Shown: positions 16,617 to 25,741, counted from the stretch's first letter. The stretch: 64,000 nucleotides of DNA from JANLTX01 sp049840835 (GCA_049840835.1 JASGJG010000003.1:434001-498000); one strand, 5' to 3'. The notes: generated from the sequence alone by a model not told the origin. Translations and numbers: made by a program.

Positions 16617-16859
16617 ATGAGTCAAAAAGCCTGCCTCTATTGTGGACAAGGAAGCCTGTACAGGATCACCATTCGTAAGATAGGAATTGACTCGTACATC
16701 TGCGATGAATGCGATACCGTCTGGTTGAAGTATGAAGATGTTCGTGATGGCACCGGGGCATTTGCTGACTATCTCATCAGGTGGCTCGGCTCAACTGAGA
16801 TGGATTATCACGCGGAGTTCGAGTATCACGAAGTTTGGCCCTGGCCCCCTCGATCATAG
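16617..16859 (+). CDS. Small zinc-ribbon protein
   Basis: 80 residues. CLYCGQG near the N-terminus and CDECDTVW at residues ~29-36 make a four-Cys zinc ribbon; the remainder is acidic and aromatic (FADYLIRWLG, YHEVWPWPP). Starts 8 bases after the preceding stop. Not assigned to a named family; comparable tiny zinc-ribbon proteins are frequent in immunity gene clusters. Confidence 0.6.
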   Translation: MSQKACLYCGQGSLYRITIRKIGIDSYICDECDTVWLKYEDVRDGTGAFADYLIRWLGSTEMDYHAEFEYHEVWPWPPRS

Positions 16860-16939
16860 GCGTGGCACTTTCTCGCCGATGTGGAAATCTTCAGATAAGT
16901 CTATTCCGCAGTAGCATCAAATAAGAAAGAATAACTAAT

Positions 16940-17194
16940 ATGGATATCAAAGTAGAGATATGTAGCCCTCCAGATAGAGAGAATCTTGTTATCGCAGTAA
17001 TGATCGAAAAGCGGCAATTTTGTGAGATCAGTCAAGAAGATGGGAAATTAGAATGGGAGTTTTATCCAAATAAGGACAATCTGCCCTGGGTTATAGAACA
17101 CGGGGAATTTATAAGCACATTGAGGAAGTCTCTGGAAAGGCTGGACTCGATAAATCAAACGACGGTCAAGGTAACGAATTTCAAAGAAGAGTAG
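16940..17194 (+). CDS. Small Imm-like protein
   Basis: 84 residues, soluble and acidic, with a beta-rich start (DIKVEICSPP, LVIAVMIE) and a C-terminal helix (FISTLRKSLERLDSI). The ELEWEFYPN-like strand and length resemble small immunity proteins found in arrays, but I cannot name the family. It is the last gene of the 15.3-17.2 kb run and ends 19 bases before the convergent GH30 gene. Lower GC than the glycosidase next to it. Confidence 0.55.
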   Translation: MDIKVEICSPPDRENLVIAVMIEKRQFCEISQEDGKLEWEFYPNKDNLPWVIEHGEFISTLRKSLERLDSINQTTVKVTNFKEE

Positions 17195-17213
17195 GCAGGA
17201 TTATAGATGGGTA

Positions 17214-18623
17214 TCAACAGATTGTCGAGACCCAGGTAGTCACTGAGCGCGGGTGAGAGACCAGTGGAGCGCCAGTAAGTAGAGTCTCGCTCTGCTCTAA
17301 ATCACTGTTGGCATCTGTGGTGTAGGCAGTCAGGGAATCCAGGCCCGGTAGGTGCAGGGTGTGTTCTTCCGTGGTCGTGTTTACGACCACCACGGCATGA
17401 TTCGTGGCTTCCGGGCTGCGCCAGGCGGAGATATACAGGCCGTCTATTTCCTCGGACGGGGTGATGTGGAGGCGCTGCCAGCCGGGGCGCAGGAAGCGGG
17501 CGTAGTTGCCCATGACCCAGAGGTTCTTGGCGGGCCGGATGCCCTCGTTTGGCTCCAAGTAGATAAGCCCGTCTTTATAGTCATACGGCGAGAGGGCGAG
17601 CCACCAGAACCAGCCGGACGCATCAGCGTGCACAAAGTCCTGGTGCATCATGCGAGCCACGCGTAGGGCGGTATCTATCCCCAGGTCACGCCCCGGTTCC
17701 ATGATGCAGACTTCGGACTGATGGAAGTGGCTACCCGGCAGGTGACGGTTGACGGTGGCGCGCACGGCTTCGCGAAGGTGCTGGCTCTCTTGCGGCGGGT
17801 CGTAGGTCCAGTAGCCATGGCCGCAGATCTTTCCCTCGCAGAGCGGGGCCAGGTCTTTTAGCTGCTCCCGGCTCTTGCCCAGGCCTCTGGCTTCGTTGCC
17901 GTGGATATAGGGCTTCTCTAAGAGGTCATCGTCTATCAGAAAGCGCAGGTCGGCGGCTTCGGTGAGGTCGATTTCAATGTGCAGATCGCGCCGGTCTAGC
18001 TCGGCACGCAGGGCTTTCGCGACAGCGGCAATTTCCTCGTTGGAGAACCGGCAGCCTTCCTGGGAGCCTTCTTCCCAGTCCCACTGTGGTTCATTCACCG
18101 GGCTGATGCCCGTAAAAGGGAGCCCGATACGCTTAAAGTGCTCCACCACATCGGCTAGAAAAGCGGCAAACTCGCCCTCCGCGCCGGGCTTCAGGTTCGT
18201 GGTGTCTGTGGGATTGGTCTTGTCCTGGGTGGCGCGACCATTGCGGGTGAGCCAGATAGGCGGACTGTTGGCAAACGCGGTGCGATGGTGCGCCCCACGC
18301 TCTTCAGCGGCACGCAGGAACCACTGTTGCCCGGCGTGGCAGGTTGGGTCGAACGGGGCATCTGCTGTGCGCTTAAAGCAGGCTGGGTGGCGCCACGGGT
18401 CCGACGGATTCTGCTCTACCCATGCCGCGCCTGCCCCTATGTTGAATCGAACTCCCGAGAGCCCCGCTCCGGTTTCCGGGCAGAACAGCAGGTCCGCCAG
18501 CCGGGTTTTGTTCGCCTCACTCCAGGTCTCGCCGACAGGATCGCCACTCCAGGCCAGCGATGCCCCGATACCCTCTATGGTCTGATAGGTGCGACTCGGA
18601 TCCAGGGTCAGCGTGATAGTCAT
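17214..18623 (-). CDS. GH30-like glycoside hydrolase, intracellular
   Basis: 469 residues, no signal peptide. The opening strand IEGIGASLAW and the general plan are those of GH30 retaining glycosidases: acid/base Glu near residue 177 in SPVNEPQW, nucleophile Glu near 303 in SEVCIM, a WFWWLALSPYDY strand, and a C-terminal beta domain (~400-469) with the NARFLRPG-like YARFLRPGW motif. Specificity is not deducible. The ATG overlaps the last codons of the upstream LacI gene by 4 bases (ATGA), so both are made from one transcript. Intracellular location suggests it cleaves imported oligosaccharides. Confidence 0.88.
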   Translation of the reverse strand: MTITLTLDPSRTYQTIEGIGASLAWSGDPVGETWSEANKTRLADLLFCPETGAGLSGVRFNIGAGAAWVEQNPSDPWRHPACFKRTADAPFDPTCHAGQQWFLRAAEERGAHHRTAFANSPPIWLTRNGRATQDKTNPTDTTNLKPGAEGEFAAFLADVVEHFKRIGLPFTGISPVNEPQWDWEEGSQEGCRFSNEEIAAVAKALRAELDRRDLHIEIDLTEAADLRFLIDDDLLEKPYIHGNEARGLGKSREQLKDLAPLCEGKICGHGYWTYDPPQESQHLREAVRATVNRHLPGSHFHQSEVCIMEPGRDLGIDTALRVARMMHQDFVHADASGWFWWLALSPYDYKDGLIYLEPNEGIRPAKNLWVMGNYARFLRPGWQRLHITPSEEIDGLYISAWRSPEATNHAVVVVNTTTEEHTLHLPGLDSLTAYTTDANSDLEQSETLLTGAPLVSHPRSVTTWVSTIC

Positions 18624-19642
18624 GGGGTAGGCGCCTGACCCAGCGTAGTTCCTTCCAGAAAGTCTGTGGGCAGGAAGTAGAGGGTGGAGAGGGCTTCCCC
18701 GCGTAGAAGTGCGATGGTGCGCTCTACAGCCGCCTCTGCCATGCCCTCGATGTTCACCCGAACCGAGGCGACGGTGTGACCGGTACGAGTCTCCCAGGGC
18801 AGGCCATCGTAGCCGATGACGCTGAGCTGTTGCGGTACGGAGATACCCTGCTCGGCGCAGTAGTCTAGAAAATGATAAGCCAGGCTGTCTCGTGGGCAGA
18901 AGAGGGCGGTTACAGGCTCAGCAGCGTTGACTAGAGCGTGCATCTCGTCCTGCTGACAGATGCAGTGGGCAGGCAGGTCCACGCCATACTTACCCAGCTC
19001 CTGGCGCAGCAGGCTCACGCGGCGGTAGAACTCTGGAGTGTTACCTTCATCATGGAGCACCCGGATATTCCGGTGCCCGAATGCGACCAATCGCTCGGCA
19101 ACCAGACGCATACCGCCTTCCACATCCGATGTGACCTGCGGCAGAACACCGTCTACCTGCCCGCCGATTAAGAGAGTGGGTAGGCGTGAGTCTTTCAATA
19201 ACGTGAGCAGCGGGTCATGGGCGCGTGGGGCGAAGAACAGCACGGCATCGGCGATGCCGCCATTTAAGTGCTCGTGAATCTCCTGCGGGGAGCGCGAGAA
19301 ATCACAGTGAATCAGCAGGTCGTAGCCACGGCTGCCTGCGGCCCGCTCCAGCGCGGTACTCAGGGTGTTCATGTACGCATCCTGCGGAGTGCGGGTGCGA
19401 TAGCCATTGAAGAAGCTCAGGATATGGGTCTGGCGCCCCTGCATGGAGCGGACGAGCCTATTGGGCGCGTAGCCCAGCTCTTTGGCGGTATCCTGGACAC
19501 GCTGAGTCACATCGGCGGAGATGCGATACTGTCCGGGCTTGCCACTGAGGGCTTGCGATGCGGTTGCGATAGAAACCCCGGCTTGGTTGGCGACATCGAC
19601 CAGGCGCGTGCGACGGCGTGGGAGGGTGGTTCCGTTACTCAT
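18620..19642 (-). CDS. LacI-family transcriptional regulator of the GH30 locus
   Basis: 340 residues from ATG 19642. N-terminal LacI helix-turn-helix (RLVDVANQAGVSIATASQALSG) and hinge (LGYAPNRLVRSMQGRQ), then a periplasmic-binding-protein-like effector domain (~65-340) with LLIGGQVDGVLPQV and SVIGYDGLPWETR. Its start is chosen because a -10-like TACAAT at 19663-19658 falls upstream of it but inside a longer frame. Overlaps the downstream GH30 gene by 4 bases. A 12-base sequence next to its own start recurs upstream of the other GH30 gene, a possible binding site. The inducer is probably a sugar released by these enzymes. Confidence 0.9.
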   Translation of the reverse strand: MSNGTTLPRRRTRLVDVANQAGVSIATASQALSGKPGQYRISADVTQRVQDTAKELGYAPNRLVRSMQGRQTHILSFFNGYRTRTPQDAYMNTLSTALERAAGSRGYDLLIHCDFSRSPQEIHEHLNGGIADAVLFFAPRAHDPLLTLLKDSRLPTLLIGGQVDGVLPQVTSDVEGGMRLVAERLVAFGHRNIRVLHDEGNTPEFYRRVSLLRQELGKYGVDLPAHCICQQDEMHALVNAAEPVTALFCPRDSLAYHFLDYCAEQGISVPQQLSVIGYDGLPWETRTGHTVASVRVNIEGMAEAAVERTIALLRGEALSTLYFLPTDFLEGTTLGQAPTP

Positions 19643-19646
19643 TTTA

Positions 19647-19658
19647 TTTGCTAAAATA
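19647..19658. promoter_or_regulatory. 12-mer shared with the second GH30 promoter, candidate LacI site
   Basis: TTTGCTAAAATA on the plus strand, the exact reverse complement of TATTTTAGCAAA at 21252-21263. It lies between the TACAAT box and the LacI start codon, where bound repressor would block transcription. Confidence 0.4.
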
Positions 19659-19706
19659 TTGTAGCACGCACGCATTCGTCGGGTTTCCTGGTTTTGTGTC
19701 CCCTGG

Positions 19707-21224
19707 TTAGAGGGTGACTCCTGAGACTACGGTGGAGTAGATGGTATTTGCCTCGGCATTGAGGGTGAATTTCTTTCCGCTAACAGGCACACTGGAGGAG
19801 AACAACAGCTTGCTCCCATTAGTATTCGTGGTTGTAACCGCAGCACTGGCGCCGGTTATCTGCGACAAACTGGTGAGATCGTAGACAATGTTCTGTGCAT
19901 TGCCGTAGTTGACCGTAATCAAGACCAGCTTCTGGCTGGCGCTATCGTAGGCCGCGATAGAGTTGTGATCGTTGTTTCCGATGACTTTGTAGCCCGGCCG
20001 TAAGAACCGTGTGAACTGCGCGAACACGTAGTATTTATAGTAAGCCCAGGCGGGCTGAGCGCGAGTGGGGGAGGTTTCATCGGCAGCATTGCCGTAAGCT
20101 CCGTTCACCAGACCCCAGGCAGAGTAGGGTTCAACCGGTTGCCAGTACACCCATGCCGTTGGGCGTAGATAGGTGAGATCCTCGGTGATGGTCTGGGCTA
20201 AGGTCATGCCGCCGCCTTCACCATCGCCATACTCCGAGACCCAGAGCCGCTTGTTGCCCACGGATGTCTTTAAGTTCTGCCGCGCCGTGTTGTCTCGCCA
20301 GGGCGCCTGTCCGTTGTAGGCGTGCACATTGACCTTGCCTACCAGACTGGCGACATTGGTGTTGACCCCATTGACCACCACGCTCTGCCCCTTGAAGTAA
20401 TTGTAGGTAGAGAGCGACTGAGTCATAGTGTTCTCATCGGATGCCGCGATAGTGACTCCGCTCAGGCCACGGGAGTTCAGCTCCTCGCGCAGGTACCCCA
20501 GAATCTCTTTCTGAACGGCACTGGAAAGATTGACCCCTTCCTGGTCTTTCGGATACGTCCACCAGCCCGCCGATGGCTCATTGAACGGTGACAGGGACGA
20601 TACCGTGACCCCCCAGTTCGTATGGGTGTACTGCACCACGCTGGCCAGATACCGGGCGAAATCACGGCGATTCCAGGATTGAAGTGCTCCGCCCGCCGAG
20701 CTTTTCTCGGTGGTCATCCACCACATAGGGGCATTGGCGAAAAACTCAAAAGCCACGCCCCGGTCTCGTGCGGCCCACATTAGATTCCGCTGGTTGGAGT
20801 CTCTGTACCAGTCCCAACTACTCGATGTGGGGCTGGTGTCGTACCAGTCTTTCCAGTAGCCATCGATATCCTTGTACCAGGGCTGGCTAGAGGGCTTGTT
20901 ATCCACAGTACCCCCAATATTATCTGCAGGCAGCCCGCCACCGCCTATGTTGTAGCGTGCGATATTCAGCCCCAGCCCAGGCAGGTTCTGCCCTTTGAAA
21001 CTGACCGTATTCAGGGTAAAGATGAGATCCGCATAGAGGGTCTGGTAGCTAGAGTTGCCGACTCCCTTGCCCCACCACGCCAGCGAGCACCCCCAGCCCT
21101 CCCAGGTGCCACGGTTCTCGTTTTTATTGACTTTGAGGGTGTAATCGGCACGCGCTCCCGCGGCCAGTAGTGAGAGCGCTATTAGCGCGGTAGCGAAACA
21201 ACAACCCTGTTGCTTTACCAACAC
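19707..21224 (-). CDS. Secreted GH30-like glycosidase (endo-beta-1,6-galactanase-like)
   Basis: 505 residues with a signal peptide (FATALIALSLLAAGARA). Opening strand WEGWGCSLAWWGKGVG, acid/base Glu near residue 215 in SPFNEPSAGWW, nucleophile Glu near 328 in WVSEYGDGEGGG, and a C-terminal beta domain after FAQFTRFLRPGYKV. The GWGCSLAWW start and WVSEYGDG motif are those of GH30 endo-beta-1,6-galactanase-like enzymes; other beta-1,6 activities are possible. Starts at GTG 21224 with AAAGGAG about 9 bases upstream. It probably degrades a polymer outside the cell, while the intracellular GH30 finishes the fragments. An AANCGNTT LacI-type operator lies upstream. Confidence 0.88.
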   Translation of the reverse strand: MLVKQQGCCFATALIALSLLAAGARADYTLKVNKNENRGTWEGWGCSLAWWGKGVGNSSYQTLYADLIFTLNTVSFKGQNLPGLGLNIARYNIGGGGLPADNIGGTVDNKPSSQPWYKDIDGYWKDWYDTSPTSSSWDWYRDSNQRNLMWAARDRGVAFEFFANAPMWWMTTEKSSAGGALQSWNRRDFARYLASVVQYTHTNWGVTVSSLSPFNEPSAGWWTYPKDQEGVNLSSAVQKEILGYLREELNSRGLSGVTIAASDENTMTQSLSTYNYFKGQSVVVNGVNTNVASLVGKVNVHAYNGQAPWRDNTARQNLKTSVGNKRLWVSEYGDGEGGGMTLAQTITEDLTYLRPTAWVYWQPVEPYSAWGLVNGAYGNAADETSPTRAQPAWAYYKYYVFAQFTRFLRPGYKVIGNNDHNSIAAYDSASQKLVLITVNYGNAQNIVYDLTSLSQITGASAAVTTTNTNGSKLLFSSSVPVSGKKFTLNAEANTIYSTVVSGVTL

Positions 21225-21251
21225 CCTGTTAACTCCTTTGTTTAGATAAAG

Positions 21252-21270
21252 TATTTTAGCAAAACGATTA
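21252..21270. promoter_or_regulatory. Candidate LacI-type operator upstream of secreted GH30
   Basis: TATTTTAGCAAA (21252-21263) recurs at the lacI start, and overlapping AAACGATT (21262-21269) fits the LacI-family core AANCGNTT. Confidence 0.4.
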
Positions 21271-21368
21271 TATCGTATTAAATTTAGTTTGTCTAATTCC
21301 CTGCCCTTGAGAGTGCATGTGGGTAGGAAAAGCCTGTGCCGCGAGAGTAGAGTAAAACGCAGAGCGAG

Positions 21369-21837
21369 ATGTCGAACTATGTATTTGGATATTGTTCCAC
21401 TGCTCCTCTATCGGAGGAGGACAGAGAATCCTTAGTGCGTTTCGTGAGAGAGAAGACTTCGACGGGCTTCCATATCATTGATGAGAGCCAGGTACCCCCT
21501 GCCTATAAGGCCCCGATAGATGGCAACTACACCTACTTCATCATCAGCGATGGCAATAGTACTCTGCTCGCTACGTACTTAATCTTCGAATCAGATTGGG
21601 CAGATGGAGCCAATACTTCGTTGCCAAAGCCTTGGAAAGACAGAATCGCTTTAATTATTCAGACCGTTGGTCTGCTGGCCGTCCGAACTGGCATCCGAGG
21701 AACTCACCCTGGTAATCAGCGAGAGTGACCAGATAGAAGGCCAGCGAGAGACGAGCTTTCAAGAGTTCTCAGAGGCGTTGTATAGCGACTTCCAGAGCCG
21801 AGGCATACCCTGCCTCATTTATTATATAAGGCAATAG
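21369..21837 (+). pseudogene. Small hypothetical gene with one frameshift
   Basis: The first frame runs from ATG 21369 to a stop at 21728 (119 residues: MSNYVFGYCS, PAYKAPIDGNYTYFIISDGN). From about 21680 the neighbouring frame gives a better ending, SELASEELTLVISESDQ, EGQRETSFQEFSEALYSDFQ and GIPCLIYYIRQ, stopping at 21837. Read as one gene it is about 155 residues, acidic and soluble. No family recognised; size and context resemble the small immunity-like genes nearby. It is divergent from the secreted GH30 gene. Confidence 0.6.
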
Positions 21838-21897
21838 AATAAGAGAAAAAATGGGCACGTATTTCTATTGCTGGTTCAGTACAATGGAAGGAATTCA

Positions 21898-22539
21898 ATG
21901 ACCAGGCAATTATCGCTCAGGCGCTCACTGGATCTACGATGGAGAACTTTGGCAGTCACCGGACTTCTTGTGATTACACTGTTTCTACCTGCCTTTAGCC
22001 AGCCACACAAACTCATTGTATCCAGGAAGAGCGAAACCAAAGCTATAGGAATAGTGACCTCTGAGTTTTCGATATATCCTATTCGGGGCTTAGCGTTCTG
22101 GCATAACTCGCCACACTTCATGAAGCATGCCGGTAGCAGGCAGTTGAGTTATGAAAACGCAGATCATAGCCTGACTATTTTGAGAATCCCCAAAAAACGT
22201 AGCTGGCACTTTCTCTGGTTCTGGCAAGAAGAGTTTTTGATGGATGCAGCCTACTTTGAGGGCATCGGGAATATCAACCTGTTTTCGTTTCTGGACAAGA
22301 CGCAGCCAGAGCTAAAAATCCGCGCCGATGCCGCAATCAGCGCCTATAAACAGGCGCTTGAGTTTCAGCCTCAGAATCGCTCTCTGCTTCTATTCCGAAT
22401 AGGGCAAGCTTATGTATTTTCCGGACGAGACTCTGAGGCTATTCAATCACTGAAGAAGAGTCTGGCATGTAGCAACGCAAGCGAACGAGCAGTTTTCCTG
22501 GAGTTTATCCACTCGAAAGGGCTTAGCTCTGATTTTTAG
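21898..22539 (+). CDS. Exported protein with C-terminal TPR, unknown
   Basis: 213 residues from ATG 21898 (GGAAGG about 8 bases upstream). A signal or anchor helix (TLAVTGLLVITLFLPAFS) is followed by a ~100-residue unclassified part (YENADHSLTILRIPKKRSWHF) and a TPR pair at ~145-205 (AAISAYKQALEFQPQNRSLLLFRIGQAY, EAIQSLKKSL). TPR repeats mediate protein contacts. It ends 12 bases before the convergent GxGYxYP gene. A start at 21868 is possible but lacks a ribosome-binding site. Confidence 0.65.
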   Translation: MTRQLSLRRSLDLRWRTLAVTGLLVITLFLPAFSQPHKLIVSRKSETKAIGIVTSEFSIYPIRGLAFWHNSPHFMKHAGSRQLSYENADHSLTILRIPKKRSWHFLWFWQEEFLMDAAYFEGIGNINLFSFLDKTQPELKIRADAAISAYKQALEFQPQNRSLLLFRIGQAYVFSGRDSEAIQSLKKSLACSNASERAVFLEFIHSKGLSSDF

Positions 22540-22551
22540 AGACGGAAGGGT

Positions 22552-24897
22552 CTAACCTGCCCGTGCCTGCCTGTGCAGAGCATCCAACTGAGACGGTGTA
22601 ACGGCCACGAACTCTGGTCCCAGAATCTCCAGAGTCTTCTTCAAATCCCCCAGGTTCGAGCCCCAGTTCCAGATGAAGGCATTCAGGAATGCGGGGCGAT
22701 TTCGCCCGGCCCGACGCCGAATCTGCCCCGCCAGGTTGTCTGGCCCGCTGCCGTTGGTGGCCGCGCGGTACACGGTCTGCCCACCGGGCAGGGTATAGGT
22801 CAGTTCGGGGTAGCGCTCGGGGCCAGCATGCCCATAGTCCGGCATCAGGAACTTGGTTTCCGGCAGCAGCGTGCCCACCTCCGCGATGTCCTCGGTGCGG
22901 ACGTTCATAAGCCGCAGAGTCTTCATGTCCATGCGGTTCATGGCCGCCTGGGTCTGGTCGTAGAACCAGCGCAGAGCGGCGTGCCGGTCCTTCAGTGCTG
23001 TGCCCCACGACGGTGGGTAGATATAGGCTGCACCAGAAACATCGCACAGGAACTCATCGTTGGTGGTCGCGTTTTCGTAGTACCAGCGGGCCCAGGTCGG
23101 CGCGAGGTCTACTAGGCCCGGACCCATGCCCCAGCCCACCGGGAACGAACCACGGACCGGGTCGTTGAAGTACCGACGGAAGTATCCGCGCCAGGTGCAG
23201 AGGTTGTCGCCATCGCTCATGGTGAAGCACACATAGACCTTGCTTCTATCCAGCGTGGGCGGCGCAGGGCGTGGCTTCTGCTTCAGCGTGGGGGCGGGCA
23301 CCCCACTGTGCACCGAGAGATTCGTAATCAGGTCGCTCACCAGCGTCGGCTTCCCGAAGCGGCTGCCAAGGGCTACACCGTCCTCTTCCTGGAAGCCCTG
23401 TCCGTCGCCATCCCACCAGAACCCGCGGATAATCGCACCGAACGGCATCTTCGCCAGGTATTCCCGTAGCTCGTTGCGCTCCGCTTCCATCGTCGCGCCA
23501 GGTTGCTCCTGCGCATAGGGGCCTGTAATCCAGAACACGGAGGCTCGCGCCGCCACCAGCTGGTCCAGCGCACCTTTATCGAACACACGCGGGTCTAAAC
23601 TACAGGTCAGATAGGGGTCCAGCTTCGGCGCTACCTGCGTTCGTAAAAATCGCAGGGCGTCTGCGTTATTCTTGAACTTACCCCGCAGGTCCATGGCTAT
23701 CGGCAGGCGATGCCGACTCGCCAACCCCGCATCCCACGCCAACAGCAAGTTATCTGCCCCACAAATAGAGGCCGCCACGCACGGTGAGACATAGATCTTC
23801 GGGTCACAGACCACCGCGCCTTTGTAGGCGCTCTTGAACGTGGTCAGCAGGTTCCAGGGATTGCTCTCCGTAGTCCACCCAGTAATCTCGCCCTGCCGCT
23901 TCAGCTCCTCTAGCCAGAACTGGTCATCATCATCGGTAAGGAAGTAGATACGGGGCTGGGCACGGTTGACCAGGCCCTGAAGCGTAAAGAGCAGCGTCTT
24001 CTCTTCTTTGGAGAGCTTGCGAATATCCGATACGATCAGATTCTTGGCAGGCCGGGGCATCTTGGGCTGGAACGTGTCATACCCACGCTTCACCATTGGC
24101 AGTGTCACATTCGTGTAGGTCTTCGGCTTCGGCAGGCCGCCTAAATACGCATACGCCTTGCGAGTCTGCGCCGCCGAGAGCAGATTGCGCTTTGCCAGCA
24201 CACCTACAATCGCCCGGTTCAAGAGCTGGCGGGTATCGTAGCTTTCCCGCTCCCCGGCTTCCATACGATAGGTCCAGGCATCTACAGCGCCCGCGAACGC
24301 GCCGGATTTATGCACCAGCATAGCGGCAATCGGCTCTTTCACCGTGCCGATAGCGGGAATCAGCTCCACACTTGCCGGAATCGTGGCCGGGTCCAGCCAC
24401 TGCGGCGCGGGGCTGGGCTTGTTCGGTTCGGTCACGAAGCCCTTCAGTTTCCACGGATCGCCTGCCGCCACGCGCTGCGGACCAGGATTGCTGGCAGGTC
24501 CTGCAAACCCACCCACCCCGATAGCGCCTGTGCCGAAGCGTGCGGGGTCGTCTTTATGGCCTAAATCGTCCCACCGATTCTCTCGTCGCGCGATGGCGTG
24601 GGTGTACGGAATCCCCGTGGTTATCAGCGACCCACCCGCTTTATGAAACGCAATCGTGTTGGCAAATGCGGCATCCGGATGGTTGTTGCCATAGAGCATC
24701 ACCAGCGCGGCGAATTTCTCCGTGGAGAATCGGGCCGGGTCTGCCAGCGCGTCTACCCCCAGCAGCTCAGCCTCAATGCCCATCTGCTTGAGGTCACTGG
24801 CGAGAGTATCCGGCGCAAGCGCCCACCCCACACCATAGCGGGGAAAGTCATTCTCAGAGAAAACGGCCACACGAAGGGGAGAAGAGCGGTGAATCAT
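22552..24897 (-). CDS. GxGYxYP-domain protein (putative carbohydrate-active)
   Basis: 781 residues. The N-terminal ~250 residues look like a glutamine-amidotransferase-like fold (VAVFSENDFPRYGVG, LITTGIPYTHA). The C-terminal two thirds match GxGYxYP proteins: NLIVSDIRKLSKEEKTLLFTLQGLVNR start, a YVCFTMSDGDNLCTW strand, and the name-giving motif as SGAAYIYPPSWG (Gly-x-Gly altered). The family occurs in polysaccharide-utilisation loci of Bacteroidota, Planctomycetes and Armatimonadota; its reaction is unknown. No signal peptide. Stands alone after the GH30 genes but probably belongs to the same catabolic theme. Confidence 0.82.
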   Translation of the reverse strand: MIHRSSPLRVAVFSENDFPRYGVGWALAPDTLASDLKQMGIEAELLGVDALADPARFSTEKFAALVMLYGNNHPDAAFANTIAFHKAGGSLITTGIPYTHAIARRENRWDDLGHKDDPARFGTGAIGVGGFAGPASNPGPQRVAAGDPWKLKGFVTEPNKPSPAPQWLDPATIPASVELIPAIGTVKEPIAAMLVHKSGAFAGAVDAWTYRMEAGERESYDTRQLLNRAIVGVLAKRNLLSAAQTRKAYAYLGGLPKPKTYTNVTLPMVKRGYDTFQPKMPRPAKNLIVSDIRKLSKEEKTLLFTLQGLVNRAQPRIYFLTDDDDQFWLEELKRQGEITGWTTESNPWNLLTTFKSAYKGAVVCDPKIYVSPCVAASICGADNLLLAWDAGLASRHRLPIAMDLRGKFKNNADALRFLRTQVAPKLDPYLTCSLDPRVFDKGALDQLVAARASVFWITGPYAQEQPGATMEAERNELREYLAKMPFGAIIRGFWWDGDGQGFQEEDGVALGSRFGKPTLVSDLITNLSVHSGVPAPTLKQKPRPAPPTLDRSKVYVCFTMSDGDNLCTWRGYFRRYFNDPVRGSFPVGWGMGPGLVDLAPTWARWYYENATTNDEFLCDVSGAAYIYPPSWGTALKDRHAALRWFYDQTQAAMNRMDMKTLRLMNVRTEDIAEVGTLLPETKFLMPDYGHAGPERYPELTYTLPGGQTVYRAATNGSGPDNLAGQIRRRAGRNRPAFLNAFIWNWGSNLGDLKKTLEILGPEFVAVTPSQLDALHRQARAG

Positions 24898-24939
24898 CGT
24901 TGTATTTCCGATTTGTTATACCGGATGGAACGCACCGTT

Positions 24940-24969
24940 GAGTCCGAGGGATTGAAATCCCTCGGACTC
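24940..24969. repeat. 14-bp perfect palindrome
   Basis: GAGTCCGAGGGATT, two bases, then its exact reverse complement. It lies 43 bases upstream of the GxGYxYP start and 72 bases before the UDG-like gene. No T-run on either side, so it is more likely an operator or a repeat element than a terminator. Confidence 0.6.
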
Positions 24970-25040
24970 TGAAGGTCTATAGATTTCGCCGACAATCTTC
25001 CTAAAAGCTCAGTTAAGGTATCCATCTTGGAGAGACTACA

Positions 25041-25658
25041 GTGATTGATTTCGATGCTCCCTATACCCTCGCCTCAGCAAAAGAGCGCGAGCGGCGTACC
25101 GCTCTGCTCTACGAACCGCACATAATGCCTCTCGTAGCGCATCTGAAGGGCGTTCGTAAAGCAATGGGAAGTAACTACGAGATGCCTTCCTTTGATCCAC
25201 TCGATGGTGGTATCCATGCCCGAGCGCTATTTCTTTTGGAAGCACCGGGACCGAAGGCAGTAGGGTCAGCGTTTATCTCTCGCAATAACCCTGATCCAAC
25301 AGCCAGGAATCTCTGTGAACTGCTCGCTAGTGCAGGCATAGCACGCAAGGACACCCTTATTTGGAATATCGTTCCCTGGTATGTGGGCGATGGAGAAGGG
25401 CGTATCCGTGCAGTAACGCCAAGCGACATTGGCTCTGCATTGCCACACCTGAAATCACTATTAGAACTACTTCCAGAACTGCGTGTAATAGTCCTGGTTG
25501 GTAAGAAGGCACAGTCAGCCGCATCCGAAATCAGGCTTATGAGCGAGGTGCCTCTGGTCATGACACATCATCCCAGTGCCCGAGTATTCAATGTATGGCC
25601 CGAAAAGCGCGGGGAAGCAGAGCGCGATTTTGGGCGTGTTGCTGAGATTCTCAGTTAG
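25041..25658 (+). CDS. Uracil-DNA glycosylase-superfamily protein
   Basis: 205 residues from GTG 25041 (GGAGAG upstream). UDG-fold motifs: LFLLEAPGPKAVGS (motif A, Glu replacing the catalytic Gln/Glu position), NIVPWYVGDG (motif with Asn-x-x-x-W), LVGKKAQSA, and MTHHPSARVFN (motif B with the catalytic His). This arrangement resembles bacterial UDG-superfamily proteins of unknown substrate; no 4Fe-4S Cys cluster is present, so it is not a family-4 enzyme. The likely role is base-excision or damage handling, but some members lack glycosylase activity. A strong terminator follows at 25742. Confidence 0.78.
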   Translation: MIDFDAPYTLASAKERERRTALLYEPHIMPLVAHLKGVRKAMGSNYEMPSFDPLDGGIHARALFLLEAPGPKAVGSAFISRNNPDPTARNLCELLASAGIARKDTLIWNIVPWYVGDGEGRIRAVTPSDIGSALPHLKSLLELLPELRVIVLVGKKAQSAASEIRLMSEVPLVMTHHPSARVFNVWPEKRGEAERDFGRVAEILS

Positions 25659-25741
25659 CTGAAGGCATCCATTTATACCAAAAACGCCTTTTGCCACTAG
25701 TTAATGAGGCTGGCAGTGTCTTCTATGTTAGATACGGAGGG

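Noticed and set aside
22523..23047. 174-codon minus-strand open frame
   Set aside because: Out-of-frame reading of the GxGYxYP gene C-terminus, which is intact in its own frame.
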